A stretch of DNA of 64,000 bases from Zygaena filipendulae (lineage: Eukaryota > Arthropoda > Insecta > Lepidoptera > Zygaenidae), in assembly GCA_907165275.2 (NCBI GenBank), contig OU015650.1:4184001-4248000 (forward strand), written 5' to 3'. Below, in pieces: positions 1 through 11,900 of the stretch. Positions within the stretch are counted from its first letter, which is position 1; each line of letters opens with the position of its first letter. A program made the translations under genes and the position numbers. The notes beneath the pieces are model-generated. The model did not search any database. It was given only the letters and a program-made list of their open reading frames with translations, and was not told the DNA's origin.

Positions 1-1
1 A

Positions 2-2499
2 CAATGCGAAACCTGCAATAGGGAAACTCGGAGCAATATTCCAGCTAAAGCTGGATACACTAGCCGTAAGTTTATCTTGAAAAGAGTTGTGTACTTCAAA
101 TTGTAAAACTGATTTCGATAGCGGTTTGAATAAAACACATTAATCATGTTTATGAATCAGGAGCACCAATCGTCTCGACGGACCAAATGGCGGATTGGCA
201 TGCCATGATGGTAAGCCTCATGTGGAACATGCAGGCGTGGCGTGATTGGATACAAGAAAATATTGACAAAGCATTGGCGTTTAAACCGGGTCCCAATGCG
301 GCATTAGGTAAATAAATATTATCGTTAGATAAAATGATTCTTGTATTTGATTAACATCCTGCTAGATAACATTGAAATGTGAACATGGAAATATTTTTAC
401 AGATTCTAGTGAAAACTGGTCTGTTTTCCAAAGGAAAGTAGTAACAGAGGCCTATCAATGGCGTCAATATAACACCTTTAGCAGACAACTTACTTTACGA
501 CTCGCTTTGAGATATAGAGATAAGCAAGTATGACTATACTTCTATTTTCTTTCTCATGCTTGTATCTACTGTAGTATAATATTAATCCTCGTAGGTATAC
601 AGGTTATAAGTTTAAATGAGAATCATGCTTGCGTCTCAAATATCTAAACAACGACATTTAAAAAAAAACTGAAAGCGCAAGTTACCGACGACTTATATCA
701 TAAAATTCAAATTCAAGTTCATTCAACGCTCCTTCGTATTGTCGCCGACGTGCACAAGACTAAGAATGTAAAAAGATCGTAGACCCACGTTTTTCTTTAC
801 TTTTAATTTTAATGGTGAACGTTCTTCCTCAATGGAATGGAAGCCTTCACTGTGCGAGGTTCTACACGCACTTGACCGGCATTTTAATGTATATTTTAAT
901 AGTTACATGTATCTCGAATAGAGAGCTTCAATATTAAGTCTCTCATTTGAACTTACACACTTCTGAAAAGAGGCCACTTGATCATAGATAGTGTCACCAA
1001 CGAGGGCTACGGTGAAAACACAGGCATACGCAGAATGTCAACAAGAGATGTTGGACATTATAAACATGTTCGACAAGTGGACCCAGTGGCTATCGGTTGT
1101 AGTGAGTATTAAAGAAAGTCCAAAACTGTTTTTGTAATACTAAAATACTCAGATAATAACTTTATGAAACGTTTTTAAAAGGTAAAAGAGACCGATTCTT
1201 TGAAACAAGTTCCTGAAATGGATGCTCCATTACACGTTCTGTAAGTACTCGTATTGTGATTAACAAATTGTGAAAATTCGTATTTTCTCATTCGACGTTT
1301 CTTATAACAGACGATGGAAACACTTTAAGACCAAAGTTGAAGAGTATTCAGAAGATTGGTGCAAATACAACATGCACTTGAGAGTGTGTTGGGAAATCAA
1401 ATATACGTCACTCATATCTGGTAGGTACTGTCCCATGAGTGAAGTTAACTAGGAAATCAGCGGCTACCGGGAGGATTCTTTTAATTTTTCCATACTTTTC
1501 TTTACAGATTGGTTACCAGCGTTGAACGAACCGGGTCCAGTATGGGTAGTGAGCGCTTGTGGCGCTGTGCCCAGTGGAGCTGTAGCCGCTGGGGTGTTTG
1601 ATGGTGAAATCACTTGGGTGGCTCGCACCACGCACAAATGCAATGTGTTGCCTGCAGCACTGCATCCTTCAAAGCACTGCTGTTTTGTGTACGCTGACGG
1701 TGCTGTCCATCACTACAGCAAATATCAGGTCTTATACTTGGCTGATAAATTTTCAAATTTGAAAATATATTCTCATTTTATTATTCATAGATATAGGACA
1801 TAGGTACTATCTATAAAAGTATGTAGGTAGGTTCCTGCAGCTTCCACTATTTTCCACTTTTTCACTTCTTTGGGTTTTAATTTTCAAATTCCGTATTGTT
1901 ATTACGTATATCAGATGAAAACAACTATTTCAACCAAGAACATAAGGCGCGTAAATAGTCGGTGATATGGGTGATACTAAAGTTGTAAAAAGCGCTCTGT
2001 ATCAATTGACTACCAAGAACTGTAAAACAAAAGTGGTAAAACACTAAAACATAATATAAAACTCAGCGAATCCTGGTTTAAGAATTTACAATTTTAATAC
2101 CTGCCGGTTCGACCTGTAGTTTCTGTGAGAGATTGCCAGTCGAATGTTTTTCCCAGGGTTTTTCCTTACTACGGGGCTTCGTTGTGTGGAAAAACTGTAC
2201 GTGGTCAGACATGCACATGGCCGGTTTTTATTAAATAGATATTTTATTAATTTTAGTGTTGTATTTAGGTTTTGTGCAACGCAGAGGCGACATGGGTTGC
2301 GTGGCGTGCAGGCGAGGTTGGCGCCCGTGCAGTGCGTGTGGCCCCCGGAGTGCACGTGGGAAGGGTCCACTATCATGGCTCCCATCTCCTGGGTGCAGTC
2401 CATGCACCCAACTACCGCTGCCACGTCGTGATCTTTGGCCGTCCATTCGCCTTCAACTGCTATGAACTCTTAGTGCTTTCGGCCTTGGAAGACAGATAG
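2..2499 (+). CDS. DM9-repeat (DUF3421) protein, 3' part of gene, eight exons
   Basis: Eight exons join in phase: 2-65, 161-307, 403-527, 988-1101, 1182-1240, 1311-1420, 1508-1728 and 2269-2499 (stop TAG 2497-2499). They give 356 residues; the start lies before the window. Donors such as GTAAGT (66) and GTGAGT (1102) are good, while the donor after 1728 (GTCTTA) is weak and was chosen because it joins the two repeats as KYQ|VLC. The last two exons encode two DM9 repeats, recognised by W-V-(V/A), VP.GAV, the WVAR core and the Y.VL end. DM9 proteins of insects and molluscs are lectin-like or linked to immunity and parasite uptake; the role here is inferred only. The roughly 200 residues before the repeats are charged, Trp-rich and unfamiliar, with a CETC pair at the start. 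There is no signal peptide in the visible part. An AATAAA lies near 2837. The next gene converges from the other strand. Confidence 0.8.
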
Positions 2500-2933
2500 T
2501 GCACAGAACGTGATAAATGCTTTAGAATGCGTTTTGGAAAAATTTATGTAGGTTTACCTTGATTTTATGTAAAGCAAATTCATCAGATCATCGGGGATAA
2601 TTTAATAATTTTCTATTGAAATTTTTATTTGAAGTCGAAGGATTGCTTCACCATTGTTATGGTGAATTTATTTATGCATATCGATTTTTAACTATCATAA
2701 AGTCGTAATCACACTCAGTCACATGATGATGATGATACTATGATGATGGATTTGTTTTTGTGATGGTCTTTTTGTGATCATTTTTCGTATTGTTTTAAAA
2801 TTATTTTGCCAGAACTCTATTTTTGGTTTTTGAATAATAAAATATTTTCACTTTTCTCATTATTTTATTTTAATGAATAAAATTTTAAATAGTCACATTG
2901 TAGTTTGTGTATAAAATAATAACACAAAAAATG
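2500..2933. other. Intergenic spacer between convergent genes
   Basis: This spacer separates the ends of the DM9 gene and the PEP-synthase-like gene. It holds a short ATG/GAT microsatellite near 2724-2748 and a plausible polyadenylation signal for the plus-strand gene (AATAAA near 2837). It should also hold the 3' UTR of the minus-strand gene. No other coding signal was seen. Confidence 0.6.
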
Positions 2934-5900
2934 TTACTCGTCGTTCTTAAGATTGTTTTGAAGCTCGGTGACTTTGACTCTCTCGACCACTCCACTGGTA
3001 CCAGACAGTCGTACCGTGTCGCCAGTTTTAAATATTTCGGTGGCATTGGTAGCAGCCACGATACACGGAAGTCCATATTCACGAGCTATTACAGCACCTA
3101 TAAAAAAATATTTTTCATTAATCCTTATAACCTTGGCACTAGGTGAAGAAAATTTAACGTTTTAGGGTCGATTTTTCAATCTACAAATAAACAATCGGAT
3201 TGCTTTATTCATCTGATATTCGTTGTTTCATTTTTGAACCTATTCTTTATTTGAGGATTGAATACGGCCCAGTGACGTAGAATTTGCATACCATGAGATA
3301 TTAATCCACCCAACTCTGTTACAATGCCTACTAACAGTGGGAAGTAAGGTGACCAGCCGATATCCGTTGAATGAGTAATTAAAATGTCGCCCTGCTGCAA
3401 ATTATGGATCTGCAATAAAAAAAAATATTTCTAGGTAACTAAAAAGAGTGAATAAATGAACAGCTTTTACTTACATTTTTTGTACTCTATATTACCTCGG
3501 AAAGATCTTTCGCAACACAAGCCCTTGCAATAACCTCTCCTGCGCACACGGAAGTTCCATTAACTTTAACATCATCCGCCGTTATTAATGGTCCTTTGGC
3601 TTCGAGAGGCACCGGCCAACCAGTAGTCAATTCTGGAAACTTCAATAGACACCACTGCGGATAGTACTGGCGACGTTGCATTGCTCTGTTGAACAAGTGA
3701 TAAAAAATAATAAAATAAGAATTATTCAAAAATTAGACTATACAAACTATACGTATTTAACGAGCTGCTGCTTATTTTAAACTTACTTTTTTAACAATGC
3801 CGGATCTCTGGTCTTTAGGTAATTCTGAAGCTCGTTTACTCGGAAATGAAAAATAAGCTCGTGGTGAGGTAAATACCATTGTTTAACCAATAGTCGACCC
3901 AATTCAACAAGGCCTAATCTCAGTTTGTGGATGGCTAATATAAGGTTAGCTTTAGTGCATTCTCGATGACGAACGCTTCGTCGGCATAGAGGGAGCACCC
4001 ATTTCAAAAATTTTCTGTAAACATGCAAGAAACGCCTTTAACGTAATTTAACTGATGCGAAATGATATCCTTTTAAGCTATGACTTACCTAGTGCTGTTC
4101 TTTTGTGGTGTTTTTAGTGATGCAATTATATCTGAATCGGATTTTGTCACTTGATTTCCCTCAAATACACTCCGCATACTTTGTAGTACTTTTATTAATT
4201 CTTCCGGGACTAATGCCCAAGGTTTAGTTGCTAGATCAAACTAAAAATTATTTGAAATAATCGTAATTTGCATAAACAGTCTTTTAAGAGATATAATTTA
4301 TAGTATTATACATTCATACCTCCATATAAGCTCTGTGACCATGATTCTCTAAAAAATTTGAAACCTCCTGATATATATGAGGTAAATGCGCTTTTAGCCA
4401 TTGCATGGCATTATTAGGGTCCTGTGAACGAAATTCCGCATACCTGCCAGTTTCCTCTAAATTTCTGCATAATTTTGCTAGAGCTGTAGGTACCTCAGCG
4501 GAAAGGACATCGCCGCAATTCAGCATTACGCATATTTCATTTGATTGTTCTATTGTAAAATCTGAAATATTTATATGATTTATATTGCTTAGCGGAATTC
4601 TAAATTATGTTCGATCATAACCGATCTCATCTTAAGTATATAGTTACCTGGACTCCCTTCCAATAGTATACTCATGGCAATAAATTGACTTGCAGAGCTT
4701 GCTAATGTAGTTACAAGATGATTATCCATTAATTGTCTTATGGTCTTTTCTAAATTGTTTATCGCTTCAAAAAGTTTTATCGGATTATTCTCAGAAGTAT
4801 CTAAGTACATTTCCTTTGCTCGTTTTATAGAATCTTTGATAATCCACTTACTTATCAAGAAAGCCTAAAACACATATGTATTAATATAGATTAAAAATAC
4901 TAACCCACGTATTTGGATTTATTTAGCTTCGCAAATCCAAAGTTGTAATTTTCATTTTGCTTTAACTATTTCTTTCCAAACCCTAAATCTAACCTTTATC
5001 ATCGAGTAAAGCACTTGAATTTGTCTCCATAGTCGAGGAGGATTCCGTCGCACTGCCGTACTGTGTATGTATTCATCGGCTACTTTATGTCCGTGCACAG
5101 CCATCTCTACCATTCGTAACTGTACGTCCAACTTTTTTGGCACATTACTATAGACTGTCTAAAAATTCAAAACAGTCATTATTTTACTATGTAGTATCTA
5201 CCTACTTAAGGAAATTATGTTTCCAGTAGGTACTACTTTTAACTTTAGCAGTTTTTGCTGTGTTGATTTTGTATCGTTGTCAGCTCATTGTAGTGGTTAT
5301 TTTATTGTCATAGTAGTTTACAAAATGTTAATCTGTAATTGGCAGTAAGTTGTGTTTAAAGTAGGTACTGTTAAGTAGTAGTAGTAGTACATTTTAATTT
5401 CAGTGTATAGGGTAAATAATGCGGAACTTGCAATGTTCGTATGTAGCCTGTAGGTAATTTGTCCAAACCTTTCATCAAAATTTGCAAATCGTATTTCAAC
5501 TACTTGCTTATTTATCGATTAAGATAAAATTTGGCATCAATATTATGTAAGTACAGTGACAATGCAATATTATAGTTTTAGTACTATCGGGCTGATCTGA
5601 CGATGGACCTGGGATGAGGAACCTAAAACTGGGCAAATGGAAGGACAGTCGGATTTAGTTTGTTTTGTTGCTATGACTATTTGCCATTACATAATAATGT
5701 GATGACGAGGACTTGAAAACTGCCACTGGAACTTCATAATAACTGCAAAGATATCTAGTCTTGTTTGGGCTTGTTTGTTTTGTTCTCATGAGAAGGTACT
5801 TTCCATTACATATTATTTTCGTTTTTACTTTTTGAAATTGATTTATTGAATAATTAAATTAATACTTACATTATACATGCAGATTGTCGTTCTGAGATGT

Positions 5901-8900
5901 GTAATCGGCATACTGTTAATATGGAGTATGTTAGCTTTCATAAATTTATGCATAGATTTTTGAAGAGACTTCACCACTAAATCTTGAGAGAGAGCTGTCA
6001 TCGGTCTAGGCATAACCTGATTAATTATAGTTATGGTTTAAAAAATGATTCAATTGTAAAAAAAAACTTATTTTTATAACAAACGTGGCAACTTACTTCA
6101 CCGCTGTTAGCAAAAGTTAGCAATTCGTCATCGGCCATAATTGCTGTGTCTAATTCATGCAGCAATTCTTCTTGTGTCCATCTTTCTAAAGATGTGATAG
6201 GGCGTGCTTGAAGAAGAAATATTTCATTCTGTAACCCATAAAAATTAATTAATTAACCGCTACCTATATCCACATAATTACTGCACGTTGTTACATTTTT
6301 CTAAATGTTTGTTGTTAATTTTGACTATATTTTTGATTAAATATTTTATTTGATATTCATATTTCCAGAAAAATAATATTATTTTATATTGCTGCAAATC
6401 ATCTCATTAATTACGTCTTGAAAACATTCTACAAACCTCATTGATAGCCCATTCGATATCTCGTCCAAATCCCCATAGCATATCTTGAGACATTCCAATT
6501 TTAGCTAACTGTAAAATTTGATATTCCGTCAGACATGATGTACGGCGGTCAGTTTCAGAAACTTCTTCTACCGTTGTGCCGTCTTCAGCTACAATTATTC
6601 TTCGTGTTTTAGAACCAACATTTATATTCAATATCTTCAGTTTATCATTCAGATCACGTGATACTAAAATCGTATCTGGTTCAACTGAACCGGAGACGAC
6701 ACTCTGTGGAAATTGCAAAGTAATTTACATATTATGTTTTTTTCTCTGACAAAAAGTTGAAATTATGCAAGCACAATTAACAAAATTAAAATCATGATTA
6801 TATGGTACTAATACATCGACCACACAGCCCATAGACGCCTAATAACAGGCGAATGGCTCCTGACAACACATCTGACTTATAGTTCCGATATAAATGTCCG
6901 CGCGGAAATACTCAATCAGTGTCGACCACTACTGTGACCTGTCAACACGATCGGAGTGCATAAAGGAAGTGCTAAAAAAAACTCAAAATGCCTCAGTGTA
7001 GCATTAAATGGTGCGGTAAAAAAAGCAACACATCTAATATGGAGAAAGATGGGATAACATTTCACTTGTAAGTAACTATTATCTTTATTTGTTTATGAGA
7101 AACAAGGAAATCAACAAATTTTTTCGCAAGTACGGAGTTCACGGTTCACTGGTCGTGGTTTTAAAACAAAGTACTCAACCTATCGTGCCGTCTCATTCTT
7201 TCCCGTTGCGTAAATTAATCTATTTCTTTCCAACGTTTCGTGGCGCGTGTAACTAGCGCGTGTGGCCTTGAATTAGCCAATCACGGCGTGTAAGTAGCGC
7301 GTGTGGCCTTGAATTAGCCGATCACGGCGTTGCAATCCCGCTTCATCTTACCTCAGCTAGTTGCCAGAATGCATTCAATACGCAAAATCAAACATTAGGC
7401 GTCTATGGGCTGTGTGGTCGATGTACTAATATTATAAAGAGGTAAAGTATGTGAGTTTGTGACGTTGTAGGGGTAATCTCTGGATCTGCAGAACAGATTT
7501 AGTAAATTATTTTAACAATAGAAAGCCACATTATTTGTGAGTGTCATAAGCTATATTGTAACCCTAAATTACCATAGAAGCTCCGAAATTGCCGCGGGTG
7601 AAACCGCGGGGGAATAGTTAGTAATATAAAGCACTAAATGCCGTATTTTTTTCATTATGATACTTTTTATTGAAGGCCAGCAATGCTACTAATTGTAAGG
7701 CATAGAAAGGAAAAACTTTTATCATACGCACTTCACCCAAACCATAATTGGCTGTGATAAGTATTCTTGATGGATCGCCCGCATCAGGGTGTCTGGTGAA
7801 TAATACGCCAGCAGCTTGAGGTGAGATAAGAGTCTGCACCACTACACCTCCTCTAACTAGGCAATGCTGACCGTTTTGTCTAAAAATTTACAAAACGCAA
7901 TACTTGGTTTGTGTCCGGGGTATGAAAATCAAAATTATATCTAGTCCTACGCCGCTCCGGCATGGTACGCACTGCCATGTGCGTCCCTGCGCGCGAGCCT
8001 GCAGTCGCAGCAAGCCATGGCACTGCGTGCCGCTGCCGGAGCTCCTCGTTATGTGAGGGACTCCGTGATCCAGAGGGACCTGAGAGTCGAGCCGCTGGAC
8101 GAGTTCGTCCTTACCTCTCGGATGTTCGAGCGGGCGGACGCGCTAGACCGCCCCCCAGTTCCTGTCCGTATTGGCAGACAGCGCCGGATAAACCACTGCA
8201 GGGGGCTCTGCCCCGAAGCAGTCACCAAGAGAAGGCTAGCGACTCTATTTAGTCCGTCTTGTAGATTAATAAAAAAATTTGGACACGTAATTTTTCATTT
8301 TTTGCGTACTTAATCAAAAAATTACGGACATACATAACAATCGAAATGTCTTGTGACGTCATCAGAACGTGCTATAAACTGTAGCACGGAGACGGCGTTT
8401 ATATTATATTAATCTACAAGACGGCCAAAAAACTCAAAATTGGTTGACAAGCCCATTTTGCGTTCAGTAACTACAGTAATTGTCATGAAACGTTAAAGGA
8501 CTAAAATATTTCAAAGATCTGTAAGTGCTACATAGGTACCTACAACTTCTAGATCTTACCTACGATAGTGTGAACTTGTGAATGCGAACATAGATCCCCA
8601 GCATTTTTGGACGCCCTTAAGGACATCAGCATCGGTAACACAACCAAGAATTGTTTCGTTTTGTCCAGCTGCTGATAACACTTCACTGTCCTCTCCAACA
8701 GCTGTAAAATTTGAAAACACCGTTACAACTGGAAAATAATTGGTTCTGAATACTTCTAAATTTAAAAAAGACAGTACCTGATGATCTAACTGCAAAACGC
8801 AATTTGGGACCATAATTTTCTTCCATAGACTTGCTTTTTAAATTTTCGAAATAAGATAAAATTTCTGTCTTTACTTCTGCTTCTATTTCTATCTTTTCAA

Positions 8901-11900
8901 AAAGTTCTACTACTCTGGAAAACAATTCATTCCGTTACCTCACAAATTCAAATCGTACTACTACTAGTTAAACAGCAATGACTTTCAGACTTATTCATAC
9001 TTTGAACATTTATCTTTAAACATGTTTTCATCGTAATTTTCATTAGCCGCTTCAATTTCATGGATGGCCTTCTTTAATTCAGGATTACCTTCAAGATGCC
9101 TTTCTAAAGCGCGAATGGTTAAACAAAATCCCGGTGGAACTCTGTATCCCTAGAAACCAATTATTGCAAATGCAATTATTGCAAAAATATAAATAAACAC
9201 CTTTATTCAGTGTAGTTTCAAAACGTATTCATGACATCACCTTTTCTTTTTGAACGGAAGCAAGAAGAGCCAAAGATGCTGATTTTCCCCCAACATAGTT
9301 CGGACAGCTTGCAGCACGGTCTTCAAACGACACACAATACCCGACTTTATCCACCTCTTTTTCGTTTAGCCATTTAAGGCAAGGCAACAAAATCTTCGAT
9401 GACTCTGAGGTATCTACAAAAAATCCACAACTTCACACGAGTTTTTAAAGAGTTTTTAAAGAACAAATAAGGACTCTCATGCTCTCAATCAAGCACCAGC
9501 ACGGCACGTCTCAGAAGATAGTATATACATACAGTATTAAGACTAAATGAGAGACGTAGGTACTCAAATACATATAAAAAAATTCTGTCTCAATAGTAAT
9601 TTTTAAGGTTCTAAAAAGTTATTCATAAAAATTGGGTGCGCAAGTTACCGACACGCGACACGCTGACGGATCATACTCTAAAATCAAGTATAAAAGTAGT
9701 AATTTCTATTCTATTTACTCCTCTATTACTTTATTTTCTCAAAGATTATGGTAAATGGGATTCTTACCCATACATTCGTAGCTGAGTTCAAGTATGCCAC
9801 TACCGGGCATTCCATCTATTTCTGCTGCACCTGTTTTATGAACTGTCTCTAGCTGATTACATCCTCCACTAAAAAACCGACCCTCGCCTGCTGCGATTCT
9901 TATCAGGAGCTTTAAATTTCGAGTTTTAGCTAAAATTTAAAAAGAAAATTAATATTTACTTACTTTACTTAATACTTAGACACAGTCTTAAAAATAATTA
10001 AGTCTATCTTTCCCATCTATCTACTTACTTCCAATACTAATTGTAATGATATTTGGTATTCTATCGCTAGTCTCACAAAATTCGGTCAGAACTAAATCTG
10101 TGGATGTTATGTTTTCAACCATGTAATCAGGATATCTGACGCAACCAGTGATACATCTGTAATTAAGTTGAAGCGTTTCAATACGTTAGTAGTAGGTACA
10201 TACTCATAGATCATAAATGACGACTTTCAAGAACATCGATGAGCGGATAATATTCAAAACTTTTCCAAAAATTGTCAAATCTTTCACTGAAGAATTTATT
10301 TAAGTACTTACTGGGTCAAACGATTTTTTAACGAAATACCTCGCAGCTGCACCGCAGTGCCGTCACTGCAAGATACCATTATGGTTGCAGTTCGCCTTAT
10401 CTGTGAGTATCCGTTTTGCAACGAAAACCTCTCCCTGACTCCTCGCACTCGCAAATATTCACTTGCATCGATAGCACCATCATTTTCGAAGGACTTGAAC
10501 CGCCCTTGTACCGACCCCCACTGCGTCCAACTGTGCTCCTTCCACTTGTTTCTGAAAGTAGCGTTCTGACTTTAACCCCTCGCCTTCGCTTCGTTCACGG
10601 CTATACTAAGGCTTTTATAACATCATTTCATAAGGTCACTAACCTGTTTAATACACTATATCTAAGGCTAAACTCCGTGGCACATCGTTAGAATTCTTGA
10701 AAGGTCAGAAAACAACCTTGTATTACCAAAACTTGTAGGAGACCCTATTTTCTGCTTTAATAATTACTATTAGTCTTGCTTATTTTACAAGATAAGTATA
10801 CAAAGAAAGATTTGGGGAAACTCAGAGGATGTGGAAGAAGTCCTTACAACAAACAGTGCCAATTTGTCTCTCGCCATGGTTCCAAGGCAAGCGCTTCAGC
10901 CGCCAGTTGGTTGCTCCAGTCCTGAGGATGGTGAACCGGTGTCGTGGATGAGGTCCATCTAAAACGCAACGTTTTAAGTTTTTACAAAACATGATTTTAC
11001 GGTCAAACCAAAGGAAATAAAATAAAATTTTATGTACATAATATAGTTTAGATCTGAGGAATGAATTCTTATGGCCTCATATTAGGCAATCAGTACTTTT
11101 TATAACAATGTTATCTAACCTCCTGATTCGCGAAATTTTAACAGGTTAATATGATACGATCTTTATTTCGAAAGAGAATCACACTCACAAAAGATTCATC
11201 TGCACGTGCCGGGTTACATTGTCCTTGACTCTAATCAAGAGGCCGGTGTATAGGATCCTCATGCGTAGCTCCGGTTCCAAGATCTGTATCTTCAGACCAC
11301 TGGCACTCCAGCAGCCGACCTCATCTTTCCAAGGGACCACAGGCGTATGTTCTGTCATTTCAAATCATAAACGGGTATCATAATTCTGTTGATTAGTGAA
11401 ACGGTTGTGTTTGGGAGCGTCTCAGGAAATGACGATCGTGATTCGTGAGCACTTTAAAACTTATGAGCGTGTTTATGAAAACATAGAATCTACAAATAGC
11501 GGAAGCATTTTTCTCTATTTTCCCGCGTCTGCATATCTATACTTAGTCATTAGGTATATTCATTCAGGTAAAATAATGGTCCCTTTAAATTATAAATTAT
11601 ATACTCTTATCCACCCTCGTCCCTCGCACCATTTCACAAAATTTTAATTAGTCTGTCAGTTAGAAAATAAAAAACAATAGACACGTATTTCTTGCTTCTT
11701 TAAAATTAATGACATTATACAGAGATACCTAAAGCGCATTAAAGTTTAGGATGGGGGCTCGTGACGTCTATATATATATATATATAGATTGTACCTATAG
11801 GTATTCGGTCAAAAATATTTTCTTGGTGAAAGCTACTGAAAGAGTTCATAAAACAGGTGCAGCAGAAATAGATGGAATGCCCGGTAGTGGCATACTTGAA

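Noticed and set aside
11396..11647. Plus-strand 83-aa frame starting KRLCLGASQEM
   Set aside because: It lies in an intron of the minus-strand gene, and ends in AT-rich sequence without any family match.
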